NCBI GenBank assembly: GCA_903813345.2
Contig: CAIIXF020000001.1
Location: 36,301,366 to 36,365,365, forward strand
Source of the DNA: Owenia fusiformis
Lineage: Eukaryota; Annelida; Polychaeta; Sabellida; Oweniidae
Length of the DNA: 64,000 nt
Direction: 5' to 3'
Position 1 is the stretch's first letter; the number at the start of each line of letters is the position of its first letter. The notes beneath the pieces were generated by a model. The model saw only the letters and a list, made by a program, of their open reading frames with translations, made no database searches and was not told where the DNA came from. Of the stretch, positions 12,258 through 23,755 are shown piece by piece. Made by a program: the position numbers and the translations under genes.

Positions 12258-12590
12258 TCGCCGGGTTGGCCTAGTGGTTAAGGCCTTGGTCTGAAAAGCA
12301 GGAAGTCTGGCTTCAAGCTGAAAAGTAGAGGTCTTGGGTTCAAACCCAGGTCACAGCACTTCTTGTGATTTGTCTTTGACCTATGACTGCTGACCTATAC
12401 CGGCGATTACTAGAGTGCTGCTAACTCGATAAAAGGCTGGCGCTGGCTAGAATTGTCTATGGTTCTAGCCAGGATAAAGATACCAGTTCTTCAACTCGAC
12501 AATGGGAAGAACTGCTCTACCTAAGTGACTAATATGTCAGGATATGACATCTAAAAGAGTCGATAAAAGATATATATAAAATATATATAA
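12258..12590 (+). mobile_element. tRNA-derived SINE
   Basis: The head from about 12260 has a polymerase III A box (TGGCCTAGTGGTTAAGG) and, after a longer than normal middle part, a B box (GGGTTCAAACCC). The body includes a short hairpin (GGCTAG...CTAGCC) and the tail is AT-rich (ATATATATAAAATATATATA). The widened gap between the boxes means this is not a tRNA. The conserved body may belong to one of the wide metazoan SINE superfamilies, which would need a library comparison. Confidence 0.75.
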
Positions 12591-13544
12591 TCAACATTAG
12601 CATGTTTAATCACAACATGTTCATAAACAGGGTCATCATGTGGTATATCATTCAAGTTTTATACAGATTCAACAAACACACTTTGATGAATCATGAAATT
12701 AAGCCACTTTTCCAAGATTTTAGCATGTAAGTGAATGGAGCTCTAGCCAGATTCAAAAGCTGAATAAAAGATGGCAGCACGAGATTTCATTGATTTTTCT
12801 GCTATTTAGAAACTATCCTATTCAGAACTACTAGAGAAAGTAACTCTCGTGAAAAACTTCGTCAACGTGACAGTTGATTACTGATTGCAGTCATTAAACT
12901 AATGACCTCATATTTGGATATCCTCTCTTCTGATATGATTTTACAATTTACTTCAAATTGGCAAAGTACCAGATACAGTGTGGCAAGTAATATCTGACGG
13001 TCATATATTTTACCATGACTACTTTCTCAATATAAATATGACATTTCTCAAAACACAATATGGTATCTTTCAAGAAAATTCAATTCTCAATGATAATAAA
13101 AAATATCATTCGAACAATCTAAAAAACTATGAATAGGGAACTCATCTCAATATTTTTTGAACCTATTTACTCAACAGAGGTTCGTCTTTTTTATTTGGAT
13201 TGCATTTTAGTATTATTCAACAAGTGGTCTAAAACCTTTTCATTAGTAGAATTGTAATGAAAGTCTAGTTTTGGCGATATCAATTTTCAATGACCAAAAT
13301 TATGCTGAAAACAATGGATAGTTTGAGTTTTTCCAATGGAAAATATCATGGAATTTGTGGTTTTTAACTTTATCACATTTCAATACCCGTCCCCTTTTCA
13401 GATTTTGTTAATTCATTAGCGTAGAAGAACTTTTGATATATTCAAATTAAGAAAAAATACTTTAGAAAATAAGCCTAATATTTTTCAAAAAGTGACAAGG
13501 TGGGGATGTTATCAATAATATTTCAGATATATTTCATATATTTA

Positions 13545-13725
13545 TATTTTCAATTTCAATTTATTTATACATTCAAGCATTATGTTTACAATTATTATTC
13601 ATAACAGGTGGCACCACAGGTGATGCTTATACCCGTACATTGAGAAGTAAAATATGTAGTGTATCATTAAGTTGTCAAGGAACCAGTATGAAATCATAAA
13701 AAAATAAATTGAAAAATAAAGGTTT
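13545..13725 (-). mobile_element. 3' tail of a LINE (CR1/L2 type suspected)
   Basis: On the minus strand the segment runs through AATAATAATTG and ends TAAATAAATTGAAATTGAAA. Such short-unit AATTGAA tails close many CR1/L2-like LINEs. No coding part is visible. Confidence 0.35.
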
Positions 13726-13844
13726 AGGGGGATTCATGATGTTTTTTTCTTTTCAAGTGAAGAAGTTGGATGATATCATTTTTATCACGGGGACTTTACA
13801 TAAGAAAAATCATATTGTTTTCACAAAAAACACATTCAGTCCCA

Positions 13845-14545
13845 AATCGCCAAATACTAAAATTAGATATTGAGCAATGACCTTGAAATGATCTTGATCC
13901 ATAAACACTGACATGGATCTCTGGTCACTTTATCATTGGTCATTAAATAAGACTGTAGCCCCACAGTAGCCAACTACCTAGATATTGACCTTTGACCTTG
14001 AAATGACCTTGACATCAGGTCACCTAATCATTGGTTGCCAAAGGTCTCAGTTGTTCTCAATTGCCTTTAAACTCCGAATTGCTAGATATTGACCTTGGAA
14101 GTCACCCTATCATGAGTCGCTAGGGGCCACAGCAGATCCCAGGGCCTTAATACACCAAATACTTAGATACTGATATTTGGCCTTGGAATAACCTTGACCT
14201 CAGGTCACACATTCATGATTCACAAAGGGTAACCTCAGCCCAAAAACGCCAAATACTTAGATATTGATGACCTTGAAATGATCTTGACCTATAGACCTTG
14301 ACCTTGACAACAGGTCACCTAATAATCGTTTGTCAAAGGTCAGAATTATTCTCAATTGCCTTAAAACATCAAATTGCTAGATATTGACCTTGAAATTACC
14401 TACACCCATTCAGTTGATCTTTACCTCAGGTCACATAATCATTGGTGGTGAAGGGTCACACCATCGGCAAAATGTCTTAAAATGCCAACTACCCTAGATA
14501 TTGATATTTTAAACTTGAAATGACCCTGACTTTTGACCTATTTTG
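13845..14545. repeat. degenerate repeat block rich in TGACCTTGA
   Basis: About five diverged units of roughly 130-150 bp. Each has a GATATTGACCTTGAAATGA core, an AGGTCACCTAATCATTGGT-like part, and a CTCAATTGCC or similar part. TGACCTTGA and AGGTCA words recur throughout. Scattered related words occur at 18.73-18.78 kb and 51.29-51.43 kb. Confidence 0.7.
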
Positions 14546-15977
14546 AATACATGTTTTATGAACAAAACATACGAAGTTGAAAACTGATCTATTTGAAATG
14601 AAATTGCTGCTAATGTTTCAAAACTAAGGTATCTGTATTGCAAAAGTAATATTTAAATTGAATAAACCAAAAGAGATAGACTTAAATTATTTAATTTTCC
14701 ATCAGATTTAGAAAAAATATAACTCTTAAGTAAATGTTGCAATGAATGCTCACACATATCTTGTTGTATATCAATCTAGTGTAACTGATACAGGTATCAC
14801 TCTGACACGTATCTGTGAAGTGAACAAATCAAACTTCTTTGATGTTGATGTAATGCAAATTGGTATCTTTTAATATGATGTCCGTAAGATAAACCATCAA
14901 TACTCATCACTGTCACACCCATTACTTCAAGATGATGTCTCTTAGATAACTGTCTGCAAGCTATAAACTGAAAAGAATCAACTTCACTATATGCTGCATC
15001 ACTATAAATATAGAGGGTTGTCCTGGAAGTAATGCGCTATATGCTCGTAATACTTTTTTATTCAAAATCAAAAGTCAATGATACTATTCCTATTTTACCT
15101 ATTAAATGATTTTTATATATCCGAATAACCATTTTATAGGTTTTTGGCAAAGCAAATAATTGTAGGCCTCACACAAGGATCAACTTTTTGAAGACTTTTT
15201 CGTACTGGTGTAGACTCTCCTGCTTGCAAAGCAAGGGCGGTGAATTGAGATTTTTCAGTCGAAACAAGAAAACAAACATATAACTATTTTTTCTTCAACA
15301 AATAAAATATAAAATTGAGTTTACCTTCGTATTTTTTCAAAACATCACTTAAAATGAAAATGCTGTGAACAAAGTTGATCCTTGTGTGAGCCCCATAATT
15401 ATTTTTTTGTCAAAAACTAATGAAATGGTTATTGGTATATTTAAAAGACATTGACTATATAAAATAGGAATAATATCCTTGATAACAGTAACTTTTTAAT
15501 TGAAAATGCATTTTTAGGTCATAAATATCCAATTTTTTACCATAATTGTTTTTCATAAAATTACCACACCCGGATGGACTATCATTACACATCAATATTA
15601 AATTTGAATCCTATTTTGTATACTTACAAGTATTATTTAAAAAAATGTATATTTTTCAAACTCATCTTTTGGACGGTCGCACCTTGGTGAAAGCCGTTTA
15701 GCCCTTTCGTGTCACTATTTTGAATGCAGACAAGTAAAAATGAATAGATAATAGAGCAATCTAAAATGACTATGGGTCAATTCATAGTAAGCTACCACAA
15801 CATAGGTTTAGTCTAACTAAGCCACTTAGAAAGCAATTTGGCACACACTTATTACTTTATGTCTAAAATACTTCAAAATATATTGCATAGTTGGATTTTA
15901 TGATTTATTTATTTTCATGATGCAATTCTTATTCTCATGGATTTATAAAGTTGTTAATTTCAGGAAAATACATAGGG

Positions 15978-16118
15978 GTTATGCACTGGGAGGTTTTGGA
16001 TACAGGGAATATCCCGAGGGATATACAATATATCTTCCCGAGGGATCGAAGGGACCGAGGGAAGATGTTTTGTATATCCCAAGGGATATTCCATGTATCC
16101 AAACCGACCGTGCATAAC
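15978..16118. repeat. GC-rich foldback palindrome
   Basis: This imperfect palindrome has arms of about 65 bases: GGTTATGCAC...TTTGGATACAGGGAATATCCC is answered by GGGATATTCCATGTATCCAAA...GTGCATAACTGG, with GGGATCGAAGGGACC at the centre. Short open frames seen on both strands here are by-products of the palindrome. Confidence 0.85.
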
Positions 16119-16465
16119 TGGTGTATCTCATACTTGAGTGGGTTTAGGGTAGATATAACCTTTTCCACCTTTTTCAAATGACAAGATATTTATATTGAAC
16201 ATTTTCGGAATATTCTTTTTGTTCAATACAATGAAATTGTAACATTTAAACTTAAAAAATTTAAATTTTAAAATTAAAAATTAAAACTTTTGGTATTTAA
16301 ACTTTTTTAAACTTTTGAAAAATTCCCGGGAGCGGGATAGATATATTATATCTGCCCGCATTTGGCCTGGAGCGGGACATATACAATATATCCTGCCCGC
16401 TCCTCAGATACGATATATATTCCCGGGTGATATCTACCCCAAACCCACTCAAGTATGAGATACAT
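16119..16465. repeat. nested palindromes bounded by an inverted repeat
   Basis: The border GTGTATCTCATACTTGAGTG at 16120 is repeated inverted at 16430-16462. Between them lie an AT-only stretch of about 90 bp and two further imperfect palindromes around GCGGGATAGATATATTATAT (16335) and GGAGCGGGACATATACAATA (16370), both ending in GCCCGC. The structure resembles a non-autonomous foldback element with GC-rich stems. Confidence 0.7.
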
Positions 16466-16482
16466 AGTAATATACGATACAT

Positions 16483-17668
16483 TTAAGATATATTCACTTT
16501 GATTTTGATTTTAATGGCTTCCTTATTAAATATTGGAGCTCATTTTATATTTCGTTTTGCGCAGAGTAATAGATATACTTGTAGATGTACCTAGATTATT
16601 AGTTGACCTTTCATAAATATTCTAGATGTATCAGAAATGAGAAGATTCAGTGACCTACATTTTATGCTTTTAAAGGTCACTGAATTTTTAAAGTTTGAAT
16701 ACATTGAATACTTAAAGAGGCAGACTATGTTTAGAATGAATACTTGAAAATAACATGGGACTCTTAATTACAGTGGGAAGCTATCAAAATTATTGAAAAT
16801 AGGGAACTTCTTTGATTGATTCTACATCTATGAAGAATATCTCCATCTACAAGTATATTACTAATCTCAAAAGCATCATGTCCAAAATGAAATGCAATCA
16901 AAATTTCAAATATGTATTTTATTTGTCAATCTGATGTTTTTCATAATTTCAGAATAAGTCACCTTGACCTCGTGGTAACAATGTAATAATTGGGTGTTTG
17001 TATGATGAGAAGAGAAAAGAAGACCATTATCATTTCTATGGTATCGGATATTATTAAAAGGTATGTAATATTTCACACACGGCTTCTATTTTGAAATGGC
17101 AACTATCATCTCATTTAACAAGTCATGATCAAATGGGGAGCCATATAATTAATACTCCAGCCTTGAATTATGAACTCCTAGTTTAATAAAAAAGTTCATC
17201 ATTTTCATGCTGTATGATATGGTCAAATCAATCTATTTTATCTTCAAATGTATGCATAGAGGGTGCTTCCAACAGTCCTGAACATAACCTGACAATTGTA
17301 TTGATGACAAAAACATACAATCAGAGTTATACACTATACCGCCCCTTTAAAATGTGTCAAAAGTACATTGACATAGAGTCTAAAGCAGGATTCTGGGAGT
17401 GAGTGTGTGGAGACTCCTTCTCAATTCATTTACATGGGCAAATTGGCTTATTTGCTATGTATTATTATGTCTTTGGCAAGATTATTACTATTAATGAAAT
17501 GGCCAGTTGTTACCTCAGATAATCTGGAGCAATTAGAACCAATTAGATGTGGAGAATTCTAGAACTGTCTGAGAATGATGTAACTATCACTAAAAATGTT
17601 ATGTACAGTATTCCTATTTAGTAAAATAAAACAAGCTGCTTATCCATTGAAGAATGGATCACTAGTTA
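16483..17668. other. no gene or clear repeat seen
   Basis: AT-rich sequence without recognisable coding or repeat structure. Confidence 0.45.
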
Positions 17669-18656
17669 TCCCACCGAACGAAGTTCGAGAGGGATATAGG
17701 AAAGCCGTCCGTTCGTCCGTCCGTCCGTCCGTCTGTTTATCCGGGCGATAACTCAAATACCGTTTCACGGATTTGATTCAAATTTTATAGGCTGCTCGAG
17801 AAGGAATTTTCAATATGGCCACTGAATTCAAAATGGCCGTCATTTTTTGTAAAAAAGTAATCTTTAATAACTAAAATACTAGTTTGCGGATTTGGTTCAA
17901 ATTTTATATGCTGATGCCTAGGGACACAGTAGATATGTTCGAGTAAAAATTTTCAAGATGGCGGCTAGATTTCAAAATGGCGGCCATTTTTCGTAAAAAA
18001 ACTTAATCTTTGATAACTCAAATACCAGTGAACGGATTTGGCTCAAATTTTATATGATAATGCCTAGGGACACAATAGATCTGTTCAAGAAAGAATTTTC
18101 AAGATGGCGGCTTGATATTCAAAATGGCGGCCATTTTTGTAAAAAAATGTAATCTTTGATAACTCAAATACCAGTGAACGGATTTGGCTCAAATTTTATA
18201 TGATGATGCCTAGGGACAAAGGAGATCTGTTCGAGAAAGAATTTTCAAGATGGCGGCTGAATTTCAAAATGGACGCCATTTTTCGTAAAAAACGTAATCT
18301 TTGATAACTCAAATACCAGTGAACAGATTTGGCTCATGTTTTATATGATGATTCCTAGGGACACAGTAGATCTGTTGGAGAATTTTTTTTCAAGATGGCG
18401 GCTGAATTTCAAAATGGTAGCCATTTTTCATAAGAAAAAACGTAATCTTTGATAAGTCAAATACCAGTGAACAGATTTGGTTCAAATTTTATATGCTGAT
18501 GCCTAGAAACACAGTAGCTCTGTTTGAGAAAATTTTTTTAAGATGGCGGCTGATCTTCAGAATGGCTGCCATTTTTCATTTTCATTTTCGTAATCTTTGG
18601 TAACTCAACTGCCGTTCGGTGGGCTTTGCTACTCCGTGGAGTTGCTGTTTTTCTAG
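17669..18656 (+). mobile_element. Helitron-like, pearl-type non-autonomous element
   Basis: It starts TCCCACCGAACGAAGTTCG after an A and ends CTAG before a T. A hairpin ACTCC-GT-GGAGT at 18631-18642 lies 10 bases before CTAG. TC start, CTRR end, 3' hairpin and A/T insertion are the hallmarks of Helitrons. Subterminal inverted repeats (CCCACCGAACG / CGTTCGGTGGG) are also present. Inside is a (CCGT)n tract (about 17707-17735), then tandem core units starting near 17747, 17866, 18012, 18158, 18303, 18451 and a partial one at 18599. The spacing is 145-148 bp after a shorter first unit. A tetranucleotide tract followed by about 160-bp cores is the layout described for bivalve pearl elements. No Rep/helicase is encoded. 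Confidence 0.85.
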
Positions 18657-20543
18657 TTAGTTTTGTCTTAAGACTAACCATTTATAATTAGATACAAAAT
18701 GTACACAAACTGGAAATACTCATACATGTACATTGACCTTAATCTTTTAAATGACCTTGAATTCTAAACCTGACCTTGAACATAAGTGACCAGTAAGTTA
18801 GATGTCCATATATTCATCATTAACCTTCTGGGGACCCTTAGGGTTAAGGAGAAGCAGACCCCCACATGTTAAAAGAACATATGGAACTGGACATACAAGT
18901 ATAAGAGGTTGGAAATGTATCGAAGTATTATTCCCCTCTTTGCTTAGTTCTAGCACTGGATGTTGGGTCAGTTCTACCATTGATGGGATGTTTACAAATT
19001 AAAAAGTTTAAATGTGATAGCTTTAATTAAGCTGTCATGCAAGTTGCTTCACAAGCATTATATTTTAAAGATTTATTACTCATTTGTTGGTAATTCTCAT
19101 GATCTAATTAACCATCTTTTCGATTATGACCATGGCTAAAGAATTTAAATGAACTGGCCATAAGTGTGGTTTCGTTCTCAGTTTCATATATCTTCACAAG
19201 TGTCATGAAACTAATTTCAGACCTGACTCTCTTTGCAGAATATTGGTGTCTAGGGAGCCATGTCATTGCAACATTTTGATACCTTATACCTCTAAATTCT
19301 CTAGAATGTATGCCTCTGGTGACATAAAATACATGTCTGTCTCTTTTATTGCCTACTTTCAGATAATTCTCCTGGTGCTTCTAAGCCAACCTTGAATGAT
19401 ATTTCATGTTAGCTAACTTGGATTGATTTTTTATGCCCATTTTAGCCATAAAGGAAAAGGAAACCAATTTGTTAATAATGATGTGGTAATATAGATATTT
19501 ATATAAAATAGGTTTATGTTTCATATAATCACTCAAGCAAATTACTTTAGTATAAATCCTTTTATAATTACATGATAAATTAGTTTCTGAGATGCATCGA
19601 GTTGTCAGATAAATCCAGTAATGATACCAATGAGTTCTGAGGCCTAGGAATAAGATAAAAATGGTTAAAAAATATCCTTATACACTGAGCCATATAATTA
19701 TTAAACTACACGATATGCTAATACTTGATACGAATAACACTGAAAAAGATGTGTCCATGAATACTGGACATAACATAAGAAACAGTGTTTCTGGAAAATT
19801 CAATAGTACTGCTTTCCCGGACTTCAGAACAACCTCATCTCATTGATTTGATTCAAATCATGTTATTTCTCCACCATTTTCTTGTAAAAAGATTAAATCT
19901 GTTTTAATAGCAACCTATCTTTTCCTCATCCTTTCACTTATGAAATCGGAATTGTGGTAAAAATACTCACAAAGAATCTGAAGTGAAGCTAATCTGATGA
20001 GGATTAATACACTGTGGCGGGGCTGACATTGAAAGATTCCCAGGTTTACTGAAATGAGTAATTACCACATCAATAAAAGCCAGTTAGGCTATAAGATCTT
20101 AACCTTGTGAGTACAGTAATTTCCTGAACTCGTAAGATTTGTCCCTTGATTGACAATTATCTTCGCACGTTTAAAATGGTACTCCCATTGGTTCAAATCC
20201 TAATTTTTGAATCAATATCATACGATATATCTCAATAAAAAAGGAAGACATGTTGAGCTTTTGTTCTTTCTGTGTTTCATCTGGTACAACCCTACTTAAC
20301 TTAAATACCCTTTGCATAAGGTCATATTCATCTATACTCTTTAAACGAGAGACATTTCTTTGATATGGCTCATATCTAAATTGGAATATGTAGTCAGAAA
20401 ATCAAGACAGTACATTTTCTCCCGTTTAATTGCTATCATTAATTTCACTTTCAAACTCTAAATGATAAAAGGTCATGAAAGCTACATAAAGATCTTATCA
20501 ATATCAGAAATGGGAAATCATCTGTTAAATAACCAGTCAGAGG
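18657..20543. other. no gene or clear repeat seen
   Basis: Mostly AT-rich. Short open frames on both strands near 18800-19000 overlap one another and have no splice context. A few TGACCTT words occur at 18730-18780. Confidence 0.45.
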
Positions 20544-20544
20544 G

Positions 20545-21172
20545 TAGATTGGCTACCTGATAAGGGTAAATATTGTTAAACCCATAAGGATTTAGAGTAA
20601 ATATAGTAAGAGTCCCAAAAAGATTCAGGGTAAATGTTGCTAGACCCATAAAGATTCATGGTCAATTTTGTTAGACCCATAAGGATTCAGGGTAAATACA
20701 AGGTATTGTTAGCCCCATAAGGATTTAGAGTAAATATTGTTAGACCCCTAAGGATTCTCGGTAAAATTTGTTAGACCCCTAAGGATCCAGGGTTAATAAT
20801 GTTAGACCCATAATGATTCAGGTTAAATATTGTTTGACCCATAAGGATTCAGGGTAAATATTGTTTGACCCATAAGGATTTAGGGTAAATATATTTAGAG
20901 TCCCAAAAGGATTCAGGGTAAATTTTGTAAGACCCATAAGGATTCAGGGTAAATATTGTTAGCCCCATAAGGATTTAGGGTAAATATTGTTAGACCCTTA
21001 AGGATTCTCGGTAAAATTTGTTAGACCCGTAGGGATCCAGGGTTAATATTGTTAGACCCACAATGATTCAGGGTAAATATTGTTTGACCCATAAGGATTT
21101 GTGGTAAATATTGTGAGACCCACACGGATTTGTGGTAGATATTATTAGACCCATAAGGATTTGTGTTAGATA
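20545..21172. repeat. 31-bp minisatellite
   Basis: About 20 units of GACCCATAAGGATTCAGGG plus TAAATATTGTTA, with variants (AGCCCC, CTCGG). A run of about eight units is repeated with the same order of variants about 250 bp later (20711 and 20961), showing a higher-order duplication. Confidence 0.9.
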
Positions 21173-21177
21173 TTTAC

Positions 21178-21467
21178 CAGTGGCATAGCGTGGGTATTTT
21201 GTGAGTGTACACCGCGAGTAAGCGAAATAGACGTGCTTTGAGGGGGGTTCGGGGGAGGTCCCCCCAAGAAAGTGAAAAAGAAAATGAGATAGCATTTTGA
21301 GCGTTCTGGGGTGTTTGGATAACGAAATTCCGACTATTATGGACGAATAGAATGTAAATTATTAGCCATTTTTGAAGTGTGGGGCAAATCAATATAAAAA
21401 ATCAACTATTTTCTAAATTTTGAGAGTACGCCATGGCGTTTTATGCGTATATGACGCTACGCCATTG
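21178..21467. mobile_element. 290-bp MITE with 5-bp target duplication
   Basis: The ends are CAGTGGCATAGCGT and its inverse ACGCTACGCCATTG (two mismatches), flanked by TTTAC at 21173-21177 and 21468-21472. The interior contains a short GGGGGGTTCGGGGGAGGTCC-type G/C hairpin. CAGTGGCGTAGC termini occur in hAT-like non-autonomous elements, which normally make 8-bp duplications, so the superfamily is uncertain. It sits at the end of the 31-bp array. Confidence 0.75.
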
Positions 21468-22064
21468 TTTACTTTTATTTTTGATGCAGTTTTTAAGTTC
21501 ATATAAAATTTAGAAAATTATTAATGAAAATTTGTATCAATAATTATCCTTATCTAGCTCAGTGGGGGACAGATTTTGAGTGATATAAGATTTGCAGAAC
21601 AGAGTGACATCACAATTACCTTGTTTAAATATGAATAAGATATAAAAAAGTATCTGCTATAAATCTTGGAGTCTTGGTAAGTTAGGGGAGTTCAAGTAGA
21701 ATGAATAATTTAACTAATTAAAACAATTAGGATCACTTGTTTGCAACCATATTTGTACTTGACCTTTTATTTCTGGTTTTGGTTTCAGAGGGATAAATGT
21801 CTTTGATATAAATCATGATACTGTAGGTTACCTAAGACAAGAAATATTAATTTATTTGCCATTTTCAACCTTCGACTCTGAATATTGATTTTATCCTTGG
21901 GGAAATATATATATCACCCTGGCTCCCTATTCTGGTACTACTTTGCTTCTACTTCTCCAGAACATCTGACAGCATAACTCTCATCAGTGATTTCCCAAGG
22001 TTTTTTCTCAATATGATGCTTAATTTTACTTGTTTTGTCGAAGCTACCTCATTACTTAGACAAG

Positions 22065-23755
22065 CTGGTAGCATATTTTCAAGAGTGCATTACCCAGATG
22101 ATCAAACACATTTTCAAGAGTGCATTACCCAGATGATCAAGCACATTTTCAAGAGTGCATAACCCAGATGATCAAGCACATTTTCATAATTGCATTACCC
22201 AGATGATCAAACACATTTTCATAATTGCATTACCCAGATGATCAAGCACATTTTCAAGAGTGCATTACCCAGATGATCAAGCACATTTTCAAGAGTGCAT
22301 TACCCAGATGATCAAGCACATTTTCAAGAGTGCATAACCCAGATGATTAAGCACATTTTCATAATTGCATTACCCAGATGATCAAACACATTTTCATAAT
22401 TGCATTACCCAGATGATTAAGCACATTTTCATAATTGCATTACCCAGATGATCAAACACATTTTCATAATTGCATTACCCAGATGATCAAGCACATTTTC
22501 AAGAGTGCATTACCCAGATGATCAAGCACATTTTCAAGAGTGCATAACCCAGATGATTAAGCACATTTTCATAATTGCATTACCCAGATGATCAAACACA
22601 TTTTCAAGAGTGCATTACCCAGATGATCAAGCACATTTTCAAGAGTGCATAACCCAGATGATTAAGCACATTTTCATAATTGCATTACCCAGATGATCAA
22701 GCACATTTTCAAGAGTATATTACCCAGATAATCAAGCTCATTTTCAAGAGTGCATTGCCCAGATGATCAAACATATTTTCAAGAGTGCATAACCCATATG
22801 ATCAAGCATATTTTCAAGAATGCATTACCCAGATGATCAAGCATATTTTCAATAGTGTATTACCCAGATGATCAAGCATATTTTCATAATTGCATTACCC
22901 AGATGATCAAACACATTTTCATAATTGCATTACCCAGATGATCAAGCACATTTTCAAGAGTGCATTACCCAGATGATCAAGCACATTTTCAAGAGTGCAT
23001 AACCCAGATGATTAAGCACATTTTCATAATTGCATTACCCAGATGATCAAACACATTTTCAAGAGTGCATTTTCCAGGTGATTAAGCACATTTTCATAAT
23101 TGCATTACCCAGATGATCAAGCACATTTTCAAGAGTGCATTTTCCAGGTGATTAAGCACATTTTCATAATTGCATTACCCAGATGATCAAGCACATTTTC
23201 AAGAGTATATTACCCAGATAATCAAGCTCATTTTCAAGAGTGCATTGCCCAGATGATCAAACATATTTTCAAGAGTGCATAACCCATATGATCAAGCATA
23301 TTTTCAAGAATGCATTACCCAGATGATCAAGCATATTTTCAATAGTGTATTACCCAGATGATCAAGCATATTTTCATAATTGCATAACCCAGATGATCAA
23401 GCACATTTTCATAATTGCATTACCCAGATGATCAAGCATATTTTCAAGAGTGCATAACCCCAGATGATCAAACACATTTTCAAGAGTGCATTTTCCAGGT
23501 GATCAAACACTTTTTCAAGAGTGCATTACCCATATGATCAAGCATATTTTCAAGAGTGCATTACCCAGATGATCAAGCATATTTTCAAGAGTGCATTACC
23601 CATATGATCAAGCATATTTTCAAGAGTGCAATACTCAGATGATCAAGCATATTTTCAAGAGTGCATTACCCATATGATCAAGCATATTTTCAAGAGTGCA
23701 ATACTCAGATGATCAAGCATATTTTCAAGAGTGCACTACCCAGTTGATCAATGCT
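22065..23755. repeat. 35-bp minisatellite with higher-order structure
   Basis: About 48 units of ACCCAGATGATCAAGCACA plus TTTTCAAGAGTGCATT. Two main variants alternate (AAGAGTGCAT and ATAATTGCAT). A block beginning near 22691 recurs nearly unchanged beginning near 23181. That offset of 490 bp is exactly 14 units. Confidence 0.95.

Larger units (their letters stand above)
11041..15849. mobile_element. 4.8-kb composite foldback element (or two facing foldback MITEs)
   Basis: The ends are inverted copies: AGTGTGTGCCAAA at 11041 and TTTGGCACACACT's inverse ending at 15849, flanked by TAT on both sides. The outer blocks, about 11041-11940 and 15040-15849, are inverted repeats of each other at roughly 80-85% by eye. 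Shared landmarks are CCTATGTTGTGGTAGCTTAC, GGGCTAAACGGCTT and AAGATGAGTTTG. Each block is itself a foldback: GGCTCACACAAGGATCAACT at about 11490 is answered by AGTTGATCCTTGTGTAAGCC at about 11695, and the pair recurs at 15170/15375. No transposase was found inside. The interior holds a SINE, a LINE tail and a TGACCTTGA-rich block. It is either one large non-autonomous element with nested insertions or two related foldback MITEs in opposite orientation. Confidence 0.6.

Noticed and set aside
12260-12360. Functional tRNA gene
   Set aside because: The A and B boxes are too far apart for a tRNA and a SINE body with an AT-rich tail follows.
15917-16482. Five short overlapping open frames on both strands
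   Set aside because: Mirror images produced by GC-rich palindromes.
22065-23755. CRISPR array
   Set aside because: The 35-bp units are contiguous with no unique spacers, and the sequence is eukaryotic.
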